Part shown: piece after piece, positions 52,167 through 59,618 of the stretch
Layout of the letters: every line of letters begins with the position of its first letter
Position numbering within the stretch: position 1 is the first letter of the stretch
From: Flavihumibacter petaseus NBRC 106054
Lineage (GTDB): Bacteria > Bacteroidota > Bacteroidia > Chitinophagales > Chitinophagaceae
Assembly (NCBI RefSeq): GCF_000974785.1
Contig: NZ_BBWV01000002.1
Span: forward strand, 930,001 to 994,000
DNA length: 64,000 nucleotides
Direction: 5' to 3'
Notes under the pieces: model-generated
Databases searched by the model: none
What the model saw: only the letters and a program-made list of their open reading frames with translations
What the model was told of the DNA's origin: nothing
Made by a program: the position numbers and the translations under genes

Positions 52167-52988
52167 TTATTGGAAAAAGATCTTTACAGTCTGATAAAAA
52201 AGCCTGTTTTGCAGGTAGGCGTTCTGTGTCTGTTCGAGATAGCCCTGCAGGCCGAAGAGACCGGCAGCATTTCCTTTATTGATGGCGATTTCCAGGTAAC
52301 CGGCTGAATTGAAGAGGGCCAGTTTCTCCCCCTCGGGTACGTCGGCATAGGTTTCGGAGATCCGGTCGATCACTTCATCCCGCTTGAAAACGATCTGGAA
52401 GCGGCGGCCTTTCCGCTGGGATTCAAAGGCTTCACGGGTGATATTGACCACCACATTCTCAAAATTATCAATATATATGATCTGTCCCTCAATCCAGGCT
52501 TCACTGAGCAGGGGTTTGAGCGGATTCTTTTCCACGTAGGGGACATCGGGTATCCCGATCTGGAGCAGGGGTTTTCCCTGCTGGATGTCCCGGATAGCAT
52601 TTCCCATGATCCTGACACAGTGCAGGGTGTTCCTGGTTTCCTGGTTGCCTGCGGGCAGCCCCATGACGACCTCGGGTTTTTCTTCCAGGATCATGGTAAG
52701 CAGGCCATTATCGGCACAAAGGAGGTATTGATTCCGGTGGAAGGCGAGGAGCAGCTGGTCGGGCTTTTTTTCAAACAGGTTGACCAGCACGATATGGAAA
52801 GTAAAGTCCGGGAACTGCTGCAACGCGTTCCGGCAGATATAGGCCGCCTGCGGGTAGTTGAAGGGGGAAATAGTATGGGTAATGTCCACCACCTGGAATG
52901 CGGGATCGGTCCGGAGCAACTGACCTTTTACGGCGCCCACCAGGAAATCCTGCGTCCCGATATCGGAGGTGAGGGTGATCAGCGCCAC
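52167..52988 (-). CDS. S-adenosyl-L-methionine hydrolase/halogenase-like protein (DUF62 family)
   Basis: 273 residues. Family motifs are ITLTSDIGTQDFLVGAVKG at the N-terminus, FQVVDITHTISPFNYPQAA, and IIYIDNFENVVVNITREA in the C-terminal barrel. Proteins of this family hydrolyse SAM to adenosine and methionine (duf62) or, with changed pockets, halogenate it; the pocket residues here have not been resolved, so hydrolase is the default. It starts with GTG, overlapping the SDR stop by one base (TAGTG), so it is translationally coupled to the SDR gene. Confidence 0.85.
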   Translation of the reverse strand: MALITLTSDIGTQDFLVGAVKGQLLRTDPAFQVVDITHTISPFNYPQAAYICRNALQQFPDFTFHIVLVNLFEKKPDQLLLAFHRNQYLLCADNGLLTMILEEKPEVVMGLPAGNQETRNTLHCVRIMGNAIRDIQQGKPLLQIGIPDVPYVEKNPLKPLLSEAWIEGQIIYIDNFENVVVNITREAFESQRKGRRFQIVFKRDEVIDRISETYADVPEGEKLALFNSAGYLEIAINKGNAAGLFGLQGYLEQTQNAYLQNRLFYQTVKIFFQ

Positions 52989-53797
52989 TACTTCACCAGT
53001 TTACCGTCCTTGAAAAAAAACTTGTGGGTGAGCTTGTCAGCCCAGGACGGAAAAAAGCGGCTCATGAACACCGTTCGCTTGTCGGTGAAAGTGAGTACTT
53101 CGCTGCGTTTGCGTTTTTCGATGGCGTGAAGAATATGGTCGGCGCATTCGGAAGCCGGCATCATGGAAGCTTCGTCCATGGAAGTGGAACCGATGGCTTC
53201 TGCTTTGGCGTTCAGGGCGGCGACGCGGATATTGCTGGTGGTGAAGCCAGGGCTTACCCACATGACGTGCACCTGTTTGTCGAGCATTTCTGTACGGAGG
53301 GCTTCCAGCCAGCCCTGGAGGGCAAATTTGGAGGCTGAATACGCGCTTCTGCCTGGCAACCCGCGGTAACCGGCGATAGAAGAAATGCCCACCACCACAC
53401 CCTGCTTGCGGATCAGTGAGGGCAGGGCGAACTTGGTGCAGTATACCGCACCAAAAAAGTTTACATCCATCACTTTGCGGAATACCTCGATCTCCGCGTC
53501 TTCAAAAAGGGCGCGCATGGATACACCGGCATTATTGATCAGGATATCAATGTCTCCGAAAGTGTCAATCGTTGATTCAATGAATTTACGGCAGTCATCT
53601 TCCTTGCTGACGTCGGCCACTACGGTGTGCATCATCACATTGGCATATTCCATCTGCAGGTTATAGAGCTTATCGTAGTTCCGGCCGCAAGTGGCAATCC
53701 GGGCGCCGAAAGGCACGAGTGCATCAATCAGTGCTTTTCCGATTCCTTCGCTGCCGCCGGTGATGGCGATGACCTTATTGGTAAAAAATGAAGACAT
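52988..53797 (-). CDS. Short-chain dehydrogenase/reductase
   Basis: 269 residues with all classical SDR signatures: cofactor loop AITGGSEGIGKALIDA (TGxxxGIG), DILINNAGVS, catalytic Ser in VGISSIAGYRG and the YxxxK pair in GRSAYSASKFALQG. The segment IATCGRNYDKLYNL, following the second strand, suggests NADP preference. It lies upstream of the SAM-hydrolase-like gene on the same strand. The substrate is not predictable from sequence. Confidence 0.9.
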   Translation of the reverse strand: MSSFFTNKVIAITGGSEGIGKALIDALVPFGARIATCGRNYDKLYNLQMEYANVMMHTVVADVSKEDDCRKFIESTIDTFGDIDILINNAGVSMRALFEDAEIEVFRKVMDVNFFGAVYCTKFALPSLIRKQGVVVGISSIAGYRGLPGRSAYSASKFALQGWLEALRTEMLDKQVHVMWVSPGFTTSNIRVAALNAKAEAIGSTSMDEASMMPASECADHILHAIEKRKRSEVLTFTDKRTVFMSRFFPSWADKLTHKFFFKDGKLVK

Positions 53798-54400
53798 AAA
53801 GTTCCTGGAGAATTAATGGCACAAACCTAGCCAAAAATTTACAGGCCCGCAAAGGTGGTTCACGGGAGGAATGAAATTTGGTTGGAACGTCTGGGTGGAA
53901 GGCGGCCGGTCGTTTCTCGCGGGTTGGTTTTTGCTGGGGTGTATGGGTCGCTGGCGCTCCCGGTTCACGCTGGTCTGTTTTTTTTCACGCAAAGCGCGCA
54001 GAGGAGCAAAGGCGCAGAGAAAGAAGTTAATACAGTACGTGAAGTGGGTGTGGGGGTTGGTGTAGAGAGAAGCTGAAGTAAAGAGGGATATGGGTGTGCG
54101 GATTGGTGATTGAGGGAGAGAAGTTAAGTTAAGAGGGATGTTGGTGTGCGGGTTGGTGATTGTGGGAGAGAAGTTGATATAATGAATTATGGGTTTGGAG
54201 CGTTGGTGAGTGTAGCGTGAAGTTGATTAGTCGCGTGAGGTGGGGTTGGTGAGCGGTGGATGTTAAGAGAGAAGTTTTGAAAAAAAAATGTTGGCGATGT
54301 TAAGTGGTTGTGATGCAGTCGTGACATAGTTTTGCAGGCGATGTGCCGGAGGCGAAATCATTGTTCTTTAAAAGGTTGATGAAATTTTTTGCAGAAAAAT
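53798..54400. repeat. G-rich spacer with imperfect 50-bp direct repeat and CGCAAAG-type repeat
   Basis: No gene is supported. From 53981 to 54024 lies CACGCAAAGCGCGCAGAGGA followed by GCAAAGGCGCAGAGAAAG, a sequence type that recurs in many Bacteroidota and other genomes as an intergenic repeat (from memory). From 54081 to 54175 two copies of a 45-base unit beginning AAGAGGGAT and ending GAGAGAAGTT repeat every 50 bases (about 41 of 45 identical), with a degenerate third copy before 54081. The strand is strikingly G-rich and C-poor from 54030 to 54270. Confidence 0.6.
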
Positions 54401-54430
54401 TTGGGAGTAAATGTTTTATCCCTATTTTTG
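54401..54430 (+). promoter_or_regulatory. Bacteroidota-type promoter of tRNA-Lys
   Basis: TTG at 54401-54403 (preceded by AAATT) and TATTTTTG at 54423-54430 match the Bacteroidota -33 TTTG and -7 TAnnTTTG boxes with a 19-base spacer, ending 22 bases before the tRNA. Confidence 0.7.
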
Positions 54431-54452
54431 CACTCCCAAATCAAACGGGAAT

Positions 54453-54525
54453 GATTCCGTAGCTCAGCTGGTAGAGCAATACACTTTTAATGTATGGGCC
54501 CTGGGTTCGAGTCCCAGCGGGATCA
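54453..54525 (+). tRNA. tRNA-Lys (anticodon UUU); likely attachment site
   Basis: A complete cloverleaf: acceptor GATTCCG pairs with CGGGATC, D-arm GCTC...GAGC, anticodon arm ATACA-CTTTTAA-TGTAT (anticodon TTT), T-arm CTGGG-TTCGAGT-CCCAG, discriminator A. CCA is not encoded. An integrase gene begins 124 bases beyond the 3' end in the same direction, the usual arrangement for elements integrated at a tRNA 3' end; the matching second att copy would be outside the window. Confidence 0.95.
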
Positions 54526-54548
54526 CAGGATTTACAGAGGAAATTAGG

Positions 54549-54573
54549 AAACCCGCCATCAAGGCGGGTTTTT
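54549..54573 (+). terminator. Rho-independent terminator after tRNA-Lys
   Basis: AAACCCGCC (54549-54557) and GGCGGGTTT (54563-54571) form a perfect 9-bp stem with a 5-base loop, followed by TT. It ends the tRNA-Lys transcript 24 bases past the tRNA, ahead of the integrase gene. Confidence 0.8.
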
Positions 54574-54648
54574 CTATGTAGATAGGTGTCGATAAATGTG
54601 CTTTTATGGCTATAAAGTGCTATTTTTTGTTACCTATTCGTTACCATA

Positions 54649-55791
54649 ATGGCAAAGTCTTCAGTAGCCCTTGTTCTCCAGGAACACAAGACAAACAAAA
54701 ACGGACTGCATCCAATTTACTTACGCATCACTGTTGATGGCAAGCGCAACTACCTGGCCACTGGCAAGTATTGTTCAGCTCGCATGTGGGATGCAAGGAA
54801 CGAATGTCTTCGGGACGCAAGCGATCATGCAAAACTCATCAACTCGGATCTGGATTTGATCAAGGCCGATGCTTTGAAAAAAATTGTTGATGATCGTGTG
54901 GCCGGAAAGCTGGTTACTTCAGTTTCTGTTAAGCGGGCTGCTGCAGCTCCCGGAAAAGGAGGGAAGGATTTCTTTCAATTCGCAGAAAAATTCATTGCAG
55001 CCAGTAAGGCTCGGAAGAACGACAGAACCATTGTTAACTATGTCTCCCATACCAAACACTTCAATTCTTTTATCAAAGGTCCGATAGCTTTTGAAGAAAT
55101 AACACCGGAGCTGCTTGGAAAATATGAAGCTCATCTTCGGGCAGCTGAGATGTCGGACGGTTACACTCGTATACTATTAAGGCATATCAGAACGGTTTTC
55201 AATGCGGCCAAAAAAGAGGGCGCGACTGATTACTACCCATTCAATAATTTTTCACTTCCGGAGGAGAATTCCAGGCCGAAGGAATTCCTGTCTCACGAAG
55301 AGGTCAGGAAGATTGAAAAACATCTGAAGCATCTGTCTGGAGCGTCCCTTTCGTCAGCCCTCTACTTTTTGCTGGGCTGTTACACCGGCCTTCGCGTATC
55401 GGACTGGAAAACGTTTGATCAGGACGAAGCTGTGCGGGACGGCTGGGTAAGGACGGTAGCCAGGAAAAACAAAACCTGGGTTACGATGCCGGTACCGCCC
55501 GGACTCTCCCGGATATTGCCCTTGTTGGCTGAAAATTCATGCATCCAGTATGAGCAACAGATAAACGAATCACTTGGCCGGATCCTACCTGAAATAGGCA
55601 TTACCCGGCACATTACCACTCACTGCGCGCGGCACACTTTCGCCGTGACGATGTGTGCTGAGCGAGGAATAAGTTGTGAAGTCTGCGCTGAACTGATGGG
55701 TATTACTGTCCAAGTTTGCTCTGAAACCTACTATAAGGTAACAAATGTCAAGATCGAAAAGGAAGTTAAGAAGGCTTGGAAAGGACTTTGA
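54649..55791 (+). CDS. int: Tyrosine recombinase (integrase)
   Basis: 380 residues with the Bacteroidota integrase layout: N-terminal arm-binding domain (VALVLQEHKTNKNGLHPIYL), SAM-like core-binding domain (residues about 95-195), and catalytic domain. Catalytic residues visible are Arg in CYTGLRVSDWKTF, Lys in TVARKNKTWVTMP, His-x-x-Arg in HCARHTFAV and Tyr in SETYYKVTN. It probably catalyses integration at the adjacent tRNA-Lys and excision of the element. Confidence 0.92.
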   Translation: MAKSSVALVLQEHKTNKNGLHPIYLRITVDGKRNYLATGKYCSARMWDARNECLRDASDHAKLINSDLDLIKADALKKIVDDRVAGKLVTSVSVKRAAAAPGKGGKDFFQFAEKFIAASKARKNDRTIVNYVSHTKHFNSFIKGPIAFEEITPELLGKYEAHLRAAEMSDGYTRILLRHIRTVFNAAKKEGATDYYPFNNFSLPEENSRPKEFLSHEEVRKIEKHLKHLSGASLSSALYFLLGCYTGLRVSDWKTFDQDEAVRDGWVRTVARKNKTWVTMPVPPGLSRILPLLAENSCIQYEQQINESLGRILPEIGITRHITTHCARHTFAVTMCAERGISCEVCAELMGITVQVCSETYYKVTNVKIEKEVKKAWKGL

Positions 55792-55875
55792 ATATTTTAC
55801 TTCTTCATTGATTACTTCGTAGGAAGACGAAATTTACCCTCCAATGGCATCCATCCATGGCCAGCAAAGAGATCA

Positions 55876-56106
55876 TTAACAGTTCTCGGACGCCCATGCG
55901 TAGAGTTCGTCCATTGAAATTCCCATGGAACGACATGAAGTTTTTAAATGCAGTGCGGGCACATCTTTGTCGGCCTTTCGAACCACAATAGTTCTATAAC
56001 CAGGTTTGGTATAGCTGGAATGACTGGCCCTTGTCCTGTCATATTTGAATCCATGTAATTGTAAAAAAGCCAACCAGCAAGAAGTTGGAATCGGTTTATA
56101 GGCCAT
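55876..56106 (-). CDS. hicA: HicA-type toxin (mRNA interferase)
   Basis: 76 residues with the HicA double-stranded-RNA-binding fold pattern: WLAFLQLHGFKYDRTRASHS with the catalytic His of the G/A-S-H motif, then TIVVRKADKDVPALHLK and MGISMDELYAW. HicA toxins cleave mRNA independent of ribosomes. It overlaps the preceding hicB-like stop by one base (TGATG). The antitoxin gene comes first, reversed relative to the common hicA-hicB order. Confidence 0.75.
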   Translation of the reverse strand: MAYKPIPTSCWLAFLQLHGFKYDRTRASHSSYTKPGYRTIVVRKADKDVPALHLKTSCRSMGISMDELYAWASENC

Positions 56107-56507
56107 CAGGCAACAAGTGTAAGGCTTCCAACGGTATTTTCTTCTGCATTAAAGTTTTTCAGAACTCCTTTGACGTCGACAAGCATTTTCGAGTATTGCT
56201 TGTGAAAGATTTTATTTTCTTTCCAACCTAGATCCCGTAGTTCGCGTTCAAACTGTTTTTTAGGAAGATTAACCAAATGAAAAAAGCAGTCGTTAATAGA
56301 ATCAATGACCATTGCCTGGGCTTCCTGATCGTCGGTGCCATAGCCTGTAACCTCCAACGATGGAACATAGAAAACTTTCTGTTGTGTATCCTTATCCTTG
56401 AAGAAAAAGACTTTCAGTTTTGCTTTGACTAATTTTGTACTATAATTTATAGAAAGAGATTCGTGATCGATTTGCTCACCCGTAATATTTAGGTGCATTT
56501 GTGCCAT
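56106..56507 (-). CDS. hicB: HicB-like antitoxin
   Basis: About 133 residues from the ATG at about 56507 (MAQMHLNITGEQ); an upstream ATG at 56558 is less likely. The core KVFYVPSLEVTGYGTDDQEA with MVIDSINDCFFHLV follows the HicB pattern of a partial RNase H-like fold (y.P.l....G.t..eA). It lacks the usual C-terminal DNA-binding domain as far as I can see. It is coupled to HicA by a one-base overlap and should bind and neutralise it. Confidence 0.6.
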   Translation of the reverse strand: MAQMHLNITGEQIDHESLSINYSTKLVKAKLKVFFFKDKDTQQKVFYVPSLEVTGYGTDDQEAQAMVIDSINDCFFHLVNLPKKQFERELRDLGWKENKIFHKQYSKMLVDVKGVLKNFNAEENTVGSLTLVA

Positions 56508-56698
56508 AGTCAAAGTTGAGTTGCATTGCAAATTAAATAGAATAATTTCAATTATCATACAAGCTACTGTTAAATGCTGATAATCAAAGTGTTGAATATT
56601 GTTTATGACAATCCAATGTCATAAAATTGTCAACATGATGGTGATTAGCTGGTGTATTTTTGGTGACTTATTAGGGATAATCTGGTGATTTTAAGGAC

Positions 56699-57124
56699 TC
56701 ACTTTTCTTTGAGGACGATTACTTTAAAGATTTCCCAGGCCAAAACCAAAATTGATATCCCAATAGCAATTTTTGAAAGCCTTCTGGTCGACCGGTTCTC
56801 TTCCGGCAGATCTAGGAGCTGCTGGATCTGGAGATCCGTCAACTGCAGCTGGCGGTGGGCATGGATTTCTTGTAATTGTTTTTGTTTCTCCAATTCAGCT
56901 GCTTGAGCCTGATAGCCACCTTTAGCAATGAAGCCCTCTCCTCTAATTGTTGCTTTGTAAACTCTCCCTATTTGGTTTCTAGAAACCTCCATAATATATC
57001 CATCCGCCATTAGAACGGCGGCCAGCGGTAAAAACTGATTGTCAGGACCATGGTATTCGATTGACCAAACACCATCTGTAATCGTTTGACCAAGGAAATG
57101 GTCCTTATTTTCTGGAGTGAGCAT
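56699..57124 (-). CDS. Uncharacterised protein with C-terminal membrane helix
   Basis: 141 residues. The first 70 residues appear as a beta-rich domain (LGQTITDGVWSIEYHGPDNQ, VLMADGYIMEVSRNQIG), then a glutamine-rich coiled coil (AQAAELEKQKQLQEIHAHRQ), then a membrane helix (IAIGISILVLAWEIFKVIVL). Homology is not recognised. It is in a minus-strand group with the 129- and 173-residue genes. Confidence 0.6.
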   Translation of the reverse strand: MLTPENKDHFLGQTITDGVWSIEYHGPDNQFLPLAAVLMADGYIMEVSRNQIGRVYKATIRGEGFIAKGGYQAQAAELEKQKQLQEIHAHRQLQLTDLQIQQLLDLPEENRSTRRLSKIAIGISILVLAWEIFKVIVLKEK

Positions 57125-57134
57125 CGATTAAGAT

Positions 57135-57524
57135 TTAGGAAAAGAACTTAATATTAAGCGAGTACCATTCCTGGTGTTTCACCAGTTGCCTGTTGCTCTC
57201 GATCCAGCGCTTGGCCGTGGTTGGGATCATGGAGAAGTACCTCACGAACGGTTTCTCCTTCTTAAGCCCCAATAAATAGTCAAGCATAAGGTCCCGGGTT
57301 TTTTCATCTTCCAGAATCGGAAGTGCGATACATCGACATCCCTCGTGCCACCCGCCGAGGTAAGTAAACTCCTTCGGGTAGATTCCCTGCAGGTGCCGGC
57401 AGATCTGACAATTCATGTCCTGTTTGTTCGAAAGTCTTATCTCATAACCGATCACGAACCACTGGTCACGCCACCTGGCCATGTCATTTAAGGAGTAGAA
57501 TTTGTTGATTGGATCTAACGCCAT
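57135..57524 (-). CDS. Small protein with CxxC...HxxCRC motif (phage head-protein-like zinc motif)
   Basis: 129 residues. Residues 38-66 read CQICRHLQGIYPKEF, then WHEGCRCIALPIL: two cysteines of CxxC and the H-x-x-C-R-C end that is typical of the C-terminal motif in phage minor head proteins (SPP1 gp7/Mu gpF family). There is no N-terminal part of such a head protein, so this may be a repurposed domain. It starts 1 base after the stop of the secreted protein gene. Function unknown. Confidence 0.6.
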   Translation of the reverse strand: MALDPINKFYSLNDMARWRDQWFVIGYEIRLSNKQDMNCQICRHLQGIYPKEFTYLGGWHEGCRCIALPILEDEKTRDLMLDYLLGLKKEKPFVRYFSMIPTTAKRWIESNRQLVKHQEWYSLNIKFFS

Positions 57525-57525
57525 A

Positions 57526-58047
57526 TCAAAGAAAGTGGTCAGATAGCTTGTTTAGTAGATCCGAGCAACAATCTGCGAAGGCTTTCTGTTGAGCTTTTTT
57601 GCCGTTGGACGTTCCCAAAGCATTTCCGGACTTTCGTTCCGCAGTGGCCATGTCGCTGAATATTCGGATCGTCCCATTCCTTTTATCAGCTGTCTTCACA
57701 CTGATTTGGCTTTTGCCATTCCAAACTCCAGTATAGAATTCTGTATTATATTCTTCCAGGGTAATTGCCAGCATGATATCAGCTGATGTTGAGTCAGTGA
57801 AAGTTGCATTCGGCCAAGCTGATTTCAAGAAATTGGTAAGTATCACTTGATATTCTGAAGAAGAACATTCACCCTTAACTTTTCCAGAAAATACTCTTCC
57901 ATCTGTAAATGATACCGAAATTTTAGCAACCGGAAGAGTTGTCCTGGGCGATGCCGTAATTGGATCTGGACACCACATATATGACTTTTGAGCGACAGTA
58001 TTTAGTGTTATCAAAATCAGAAAAGGCAGGATCAGTACTCTTCTCAT
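57526..58047 (-). CDS. Secreted protein of unknown function
   Basis: 173 residues with an N-terminal signal peptide (MRRVLILPFLILITLNTVAQ; cleavage near residue 19-20). The mature part is beta-rich and contains TLPVAKISVSFTDGRVFSGK, ADIMLAITLEEYNTEFY and a C-terminal CCSDLL, with Cys residues at positions that could form disulfides. No family is recognised. It lies one base upstream of the CxxC protein gene. Confidence 0.55.
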   Translation of the reverse strand: MRRVLILPFLILITLNTVAQKSYMWCPDPITASPRTTLPVAKISVSFTDGRVFSGKVKGECSSSEYQVILTNFLKSAWPNATFTDSTSADIMLAITLEEYNTEFYTGVWNGKSQISVKTADKRNGTIRIFSDMATAERKSGNALGTSNGKKAQQKAFADCCSDLLNKLSDHFL

Positions 58048-58218
58048 TATTTAAGGTTTAATTATAAGAAAGGGTGATTTCACCTATTGAATACAACAAA
58101 GTAAACATCTATATTGAACTCCCATCCTAAGAAAGGCACCATTCAGCAGACGTCATCAAACCCTAAACTATGCCTTTCATTCCTTGTCCTGGATGCCGCT
58201 ACCCTGGCAGATGCCCGT

Positions 58219-58704
58219 TCATATCTTATCCGCTGCCAGATCGAGTAAGATTCTGCTTATTTGCTCCAGCTCGTTCTGTACAGCCTTCGGATCTCCCTTC
58301 GCACGAACAATTGCCTCGTGTTGAACGTGGGCCCGCAACCACCTATGTGTGTCCTGGTGGCCTTCGATCAGTTTGGCTAAACTAGGGCCAAACGATTCCA
58401 ACACACGTTGTTTATTCGCATTCTCCTGCTCGAGAAGCTGAATATATTTAGCTTGCCAATCAGTTGATTTGCTTTCATCAGCCGGGCCACCCACACCAGG
58501 AGAGATATTGAATTTATTATAGAACTTTTCTAGAAAGCTGGGGGCCAGTGGGATCTTGCCGTTAATATAACTGCTCACATTTCCCTTGGAAATCACCAAT
58601 TCGTTCGCAATCGCTGTCACAGGATTCTCTAGATTTAGGTAGGAAACATCCCGCTTAAATTGCTCAAAATCAACCGATTTATAAATGCTCTTGGACATTT
58701 GCAA
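58219..58704 (-). CDS. Phage-type repressor (HTH-XRE-like)
   Basis: 161 residues. The N-terminal region (residues 15-60) is an HTH: PVTAIANELVISKGNVSSYI, NGKIPLAPSFLEKFYNKFNI. The C-terminal half is a charged coiled-coil region (KYIQLLEQENANKQRVLESF). It is transcribed away from the small HTH gene at 58812, and the 108-base gap carries a perfect operator palindrome and a strong promoter, the arrangement of a cI/cro switch. It has no peptidase domain, so control by RecA cleavage is not evident. An in-frame ATG two codons later (58698) is also possible. Confidence 0.75.
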   Translation of the reverse strand: MQMSKSIYKSVDFEQFKRDVSYLNLENPVTAIANELVISKGNVSSYINGKIPLAPSFLEKFYNKFNISPGVGGPADESKSTDWQAKYIQLLEQENANKQRVLESFGPSLAKLIEGHQDTHRWLRAHVQHEAIVRAKGDPKAVQNELEQISRILLDLAADKI

Positions 58705-58735
58705 CAGCGTTGTAAAAATTGTTCTAAAATATGAG

Positions 58736-58776
58736 CAAAAATATTTGGAACAGTTCTAGAACTGTTTTTATATTTG
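58736..58776. promoter_or_regulatory. Divergent promoter region with perfect 18-bp operator palindrome
   Basis: AACAGTTCTAGAACTGTT at 58749-58766 is its own exact reverse complement. On the plus strand TTTG (58744-58747) and TATATTTG (58769-58776) form a Bacteroidota promoter with a 21-base spacer, and the operator fills the space between its two boxes. On the minus strand TATTTTTG (complement of 58736-58743) is a candidate -7 box for the repressor gene. Related half-sites (TTGTTCTA, TTGTTCTG) lie near 58720 and 58774. Confidence 0.75.
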
Positions 58777-58811
58777 TTCTGTCATTAACATGAAACGAAT
58801 ATTAAACGGAA

Positions 58812-59051
58812 ATGACAGGAACACAAGATAGTAATACGACCCAACTCGACAAAGCTTTGGCTACACTGAAGGGACTTCTCATAAATGTAACGGACGAGGA
58901 TAGGGCCGAGGCCATCAAGGACATGGATATGACGACTCAAACGATCACTCGTTATTTCAAGGGGAAGGGCAGGAACTTGGACACTGCGGTACGATTGATA
59001 CAGTTCTTCCGGAAACGGATAGAAGACAGGGACAAATTGATATCAGCTTGA
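58812..59051 (+). CDS. Cro-like small HTH protein
   Basis: 79 residues. A likely helix-turn-helix lies at residues 28-55 (DEDRAEAIKDMDMTTQTITR, YFKGKG), followed by a helix (NLDTAVRLIQFFRKRIEDR). It is expressed from the divergent promoter covered by the 18-bp palindrome opposite the repressor. It probably opens the early transcript of the element; the antirepressor/Cro role follows from location. Confidence 0.65.
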   Translation: MTGTQDSNTTQLDKALATLKGLLINVTDEDRAEAIKDMDMTTQTITRYFKGKGRNLDTAVRLIQFFRKRIEDRDKLISA

Positions 59052-59135
59052 GTATCAGAGACTGAAAATGGAAAAATCCGGTTGCACAAGACCGGTAGAA
59101 AAACATAGGATTTTTTTGACCCCATAAATGCAACT

Positions 59136-59372
59136 ATGACAACCGAACAGCGCCTGGAGAGAATAGAGAAGAAGCTGGATCAACTGCTGGGCACGGGGAA
59201 AAAGGCCAAGTCTTGGGTCAGTGGAAAGGAGCTGGCGAAACTTACAGGCTGGGATAACAACCGGCTGAGGGCAATGCGGGAAATGGGGGCAATACAATTC
59301 AAACGATACGGAAAGTCGATTTCATATGATCTCGATTCGATCCCGGAGAAATACCTAAAAGTTCAAGGATAA
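59136..59372 (+). CDS. Helix-turn-helix (excisionase/MerR-like) small protein
   Basis: 78 residues with an N-terminal coiled coil (EQRLERIEKKLDQLLG) followed by a winged-HTH-like region, SWVSGKELAKLTGWDNNRLR AMREMG and a short hairpin (IQFKRYGKSISYDLDSIP). This matches the small helix-turn-helix domain proteins common in Bacteroidota mobile elements, often excisionase-like. Located downstream of the Cro-like gene, it may control excision or early genes. Confidence 0.7.
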   Translation: MTTEQRLERIEKKLDQLLGTGKKAKSWVSGKELAKLTGWDNNRLRAMREMGAIQFKRYGKSISYDLDSIPEKYLKVQG

Positions 59373-59376
59373 TCTC

Positions 59377-59493
59377 ATGAAAAAATTGATGATGGCAATC
59401 GTCCTGGGAATAGTATGCCTGGTACTGAACAGTTGTGGCCCTTGTGGAGGGATCATGGGATATCCAAACGGAAAAAGCTACCTGAAGAAATGA
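59377..59493 (+). CDS. 38-residue lipoprotein
   Basis: Short frame MKKLMMAIVLGIVCLVLNSC followed by GPCGGIMGYPNGKSYLKK. It has a basic start, a hydrophobic core and a lipobox L-N-S-C (Cys20), followed by a short, Gly-rich mature part with a second Cys. It begins 4 bases after the HTH gene stop, and its own stop overlaps the next gene start (ATGA). The composition strongly suggests a genuine tiny lipoprotein, comparable to entry-exclusion or lysis lipoproteins, but function is unknown. Confidence 0.65.
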   Translation: MKKLMMAIVLGIVCLVLNSCGPCGGIMGYPNGKSYLKK

Positions 59494-59618
59494 GCACTCT
59501 TGGTCGACGCATATTTCACCTGACGCTGCTTCTGCAACACTGCAACCCGGAAATGCGGGAAGGGCTGGAGGATTTAATAACCATGCTTCAAATTGAACGC
59601 TATGACCTATGCGATTAA
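59490..59618 (+). CDS. 42-residue protein of unknown function
   Basis: Start chosen at ATG 59490, overlapping the lipoprotein stop by four bases; upstream codons in this frame overlap the lipoprotein. The product starts MSTLGRRIFHLTLLLQHCNP and ends with a helical acidic segment (MREGLEDLITMLQIERYDL). No family is recognised. It overlaps the next gene by 17 bases. Confidence 0.5.
   Translation: MSTLGRRIFHLTLLLQHCNPEMREGLEDLITMLQIERYDLCD

Noticed and set aside
54649..55791. The tyrosine recombinase at tRNA-Lys as the integrase of the cassette array
   Set aside because: It lies 17 kb away, belongs to the tRNA-Lys element and lacks any recognisable IntI-specific insertion; nothing links it to the attC-like sites.
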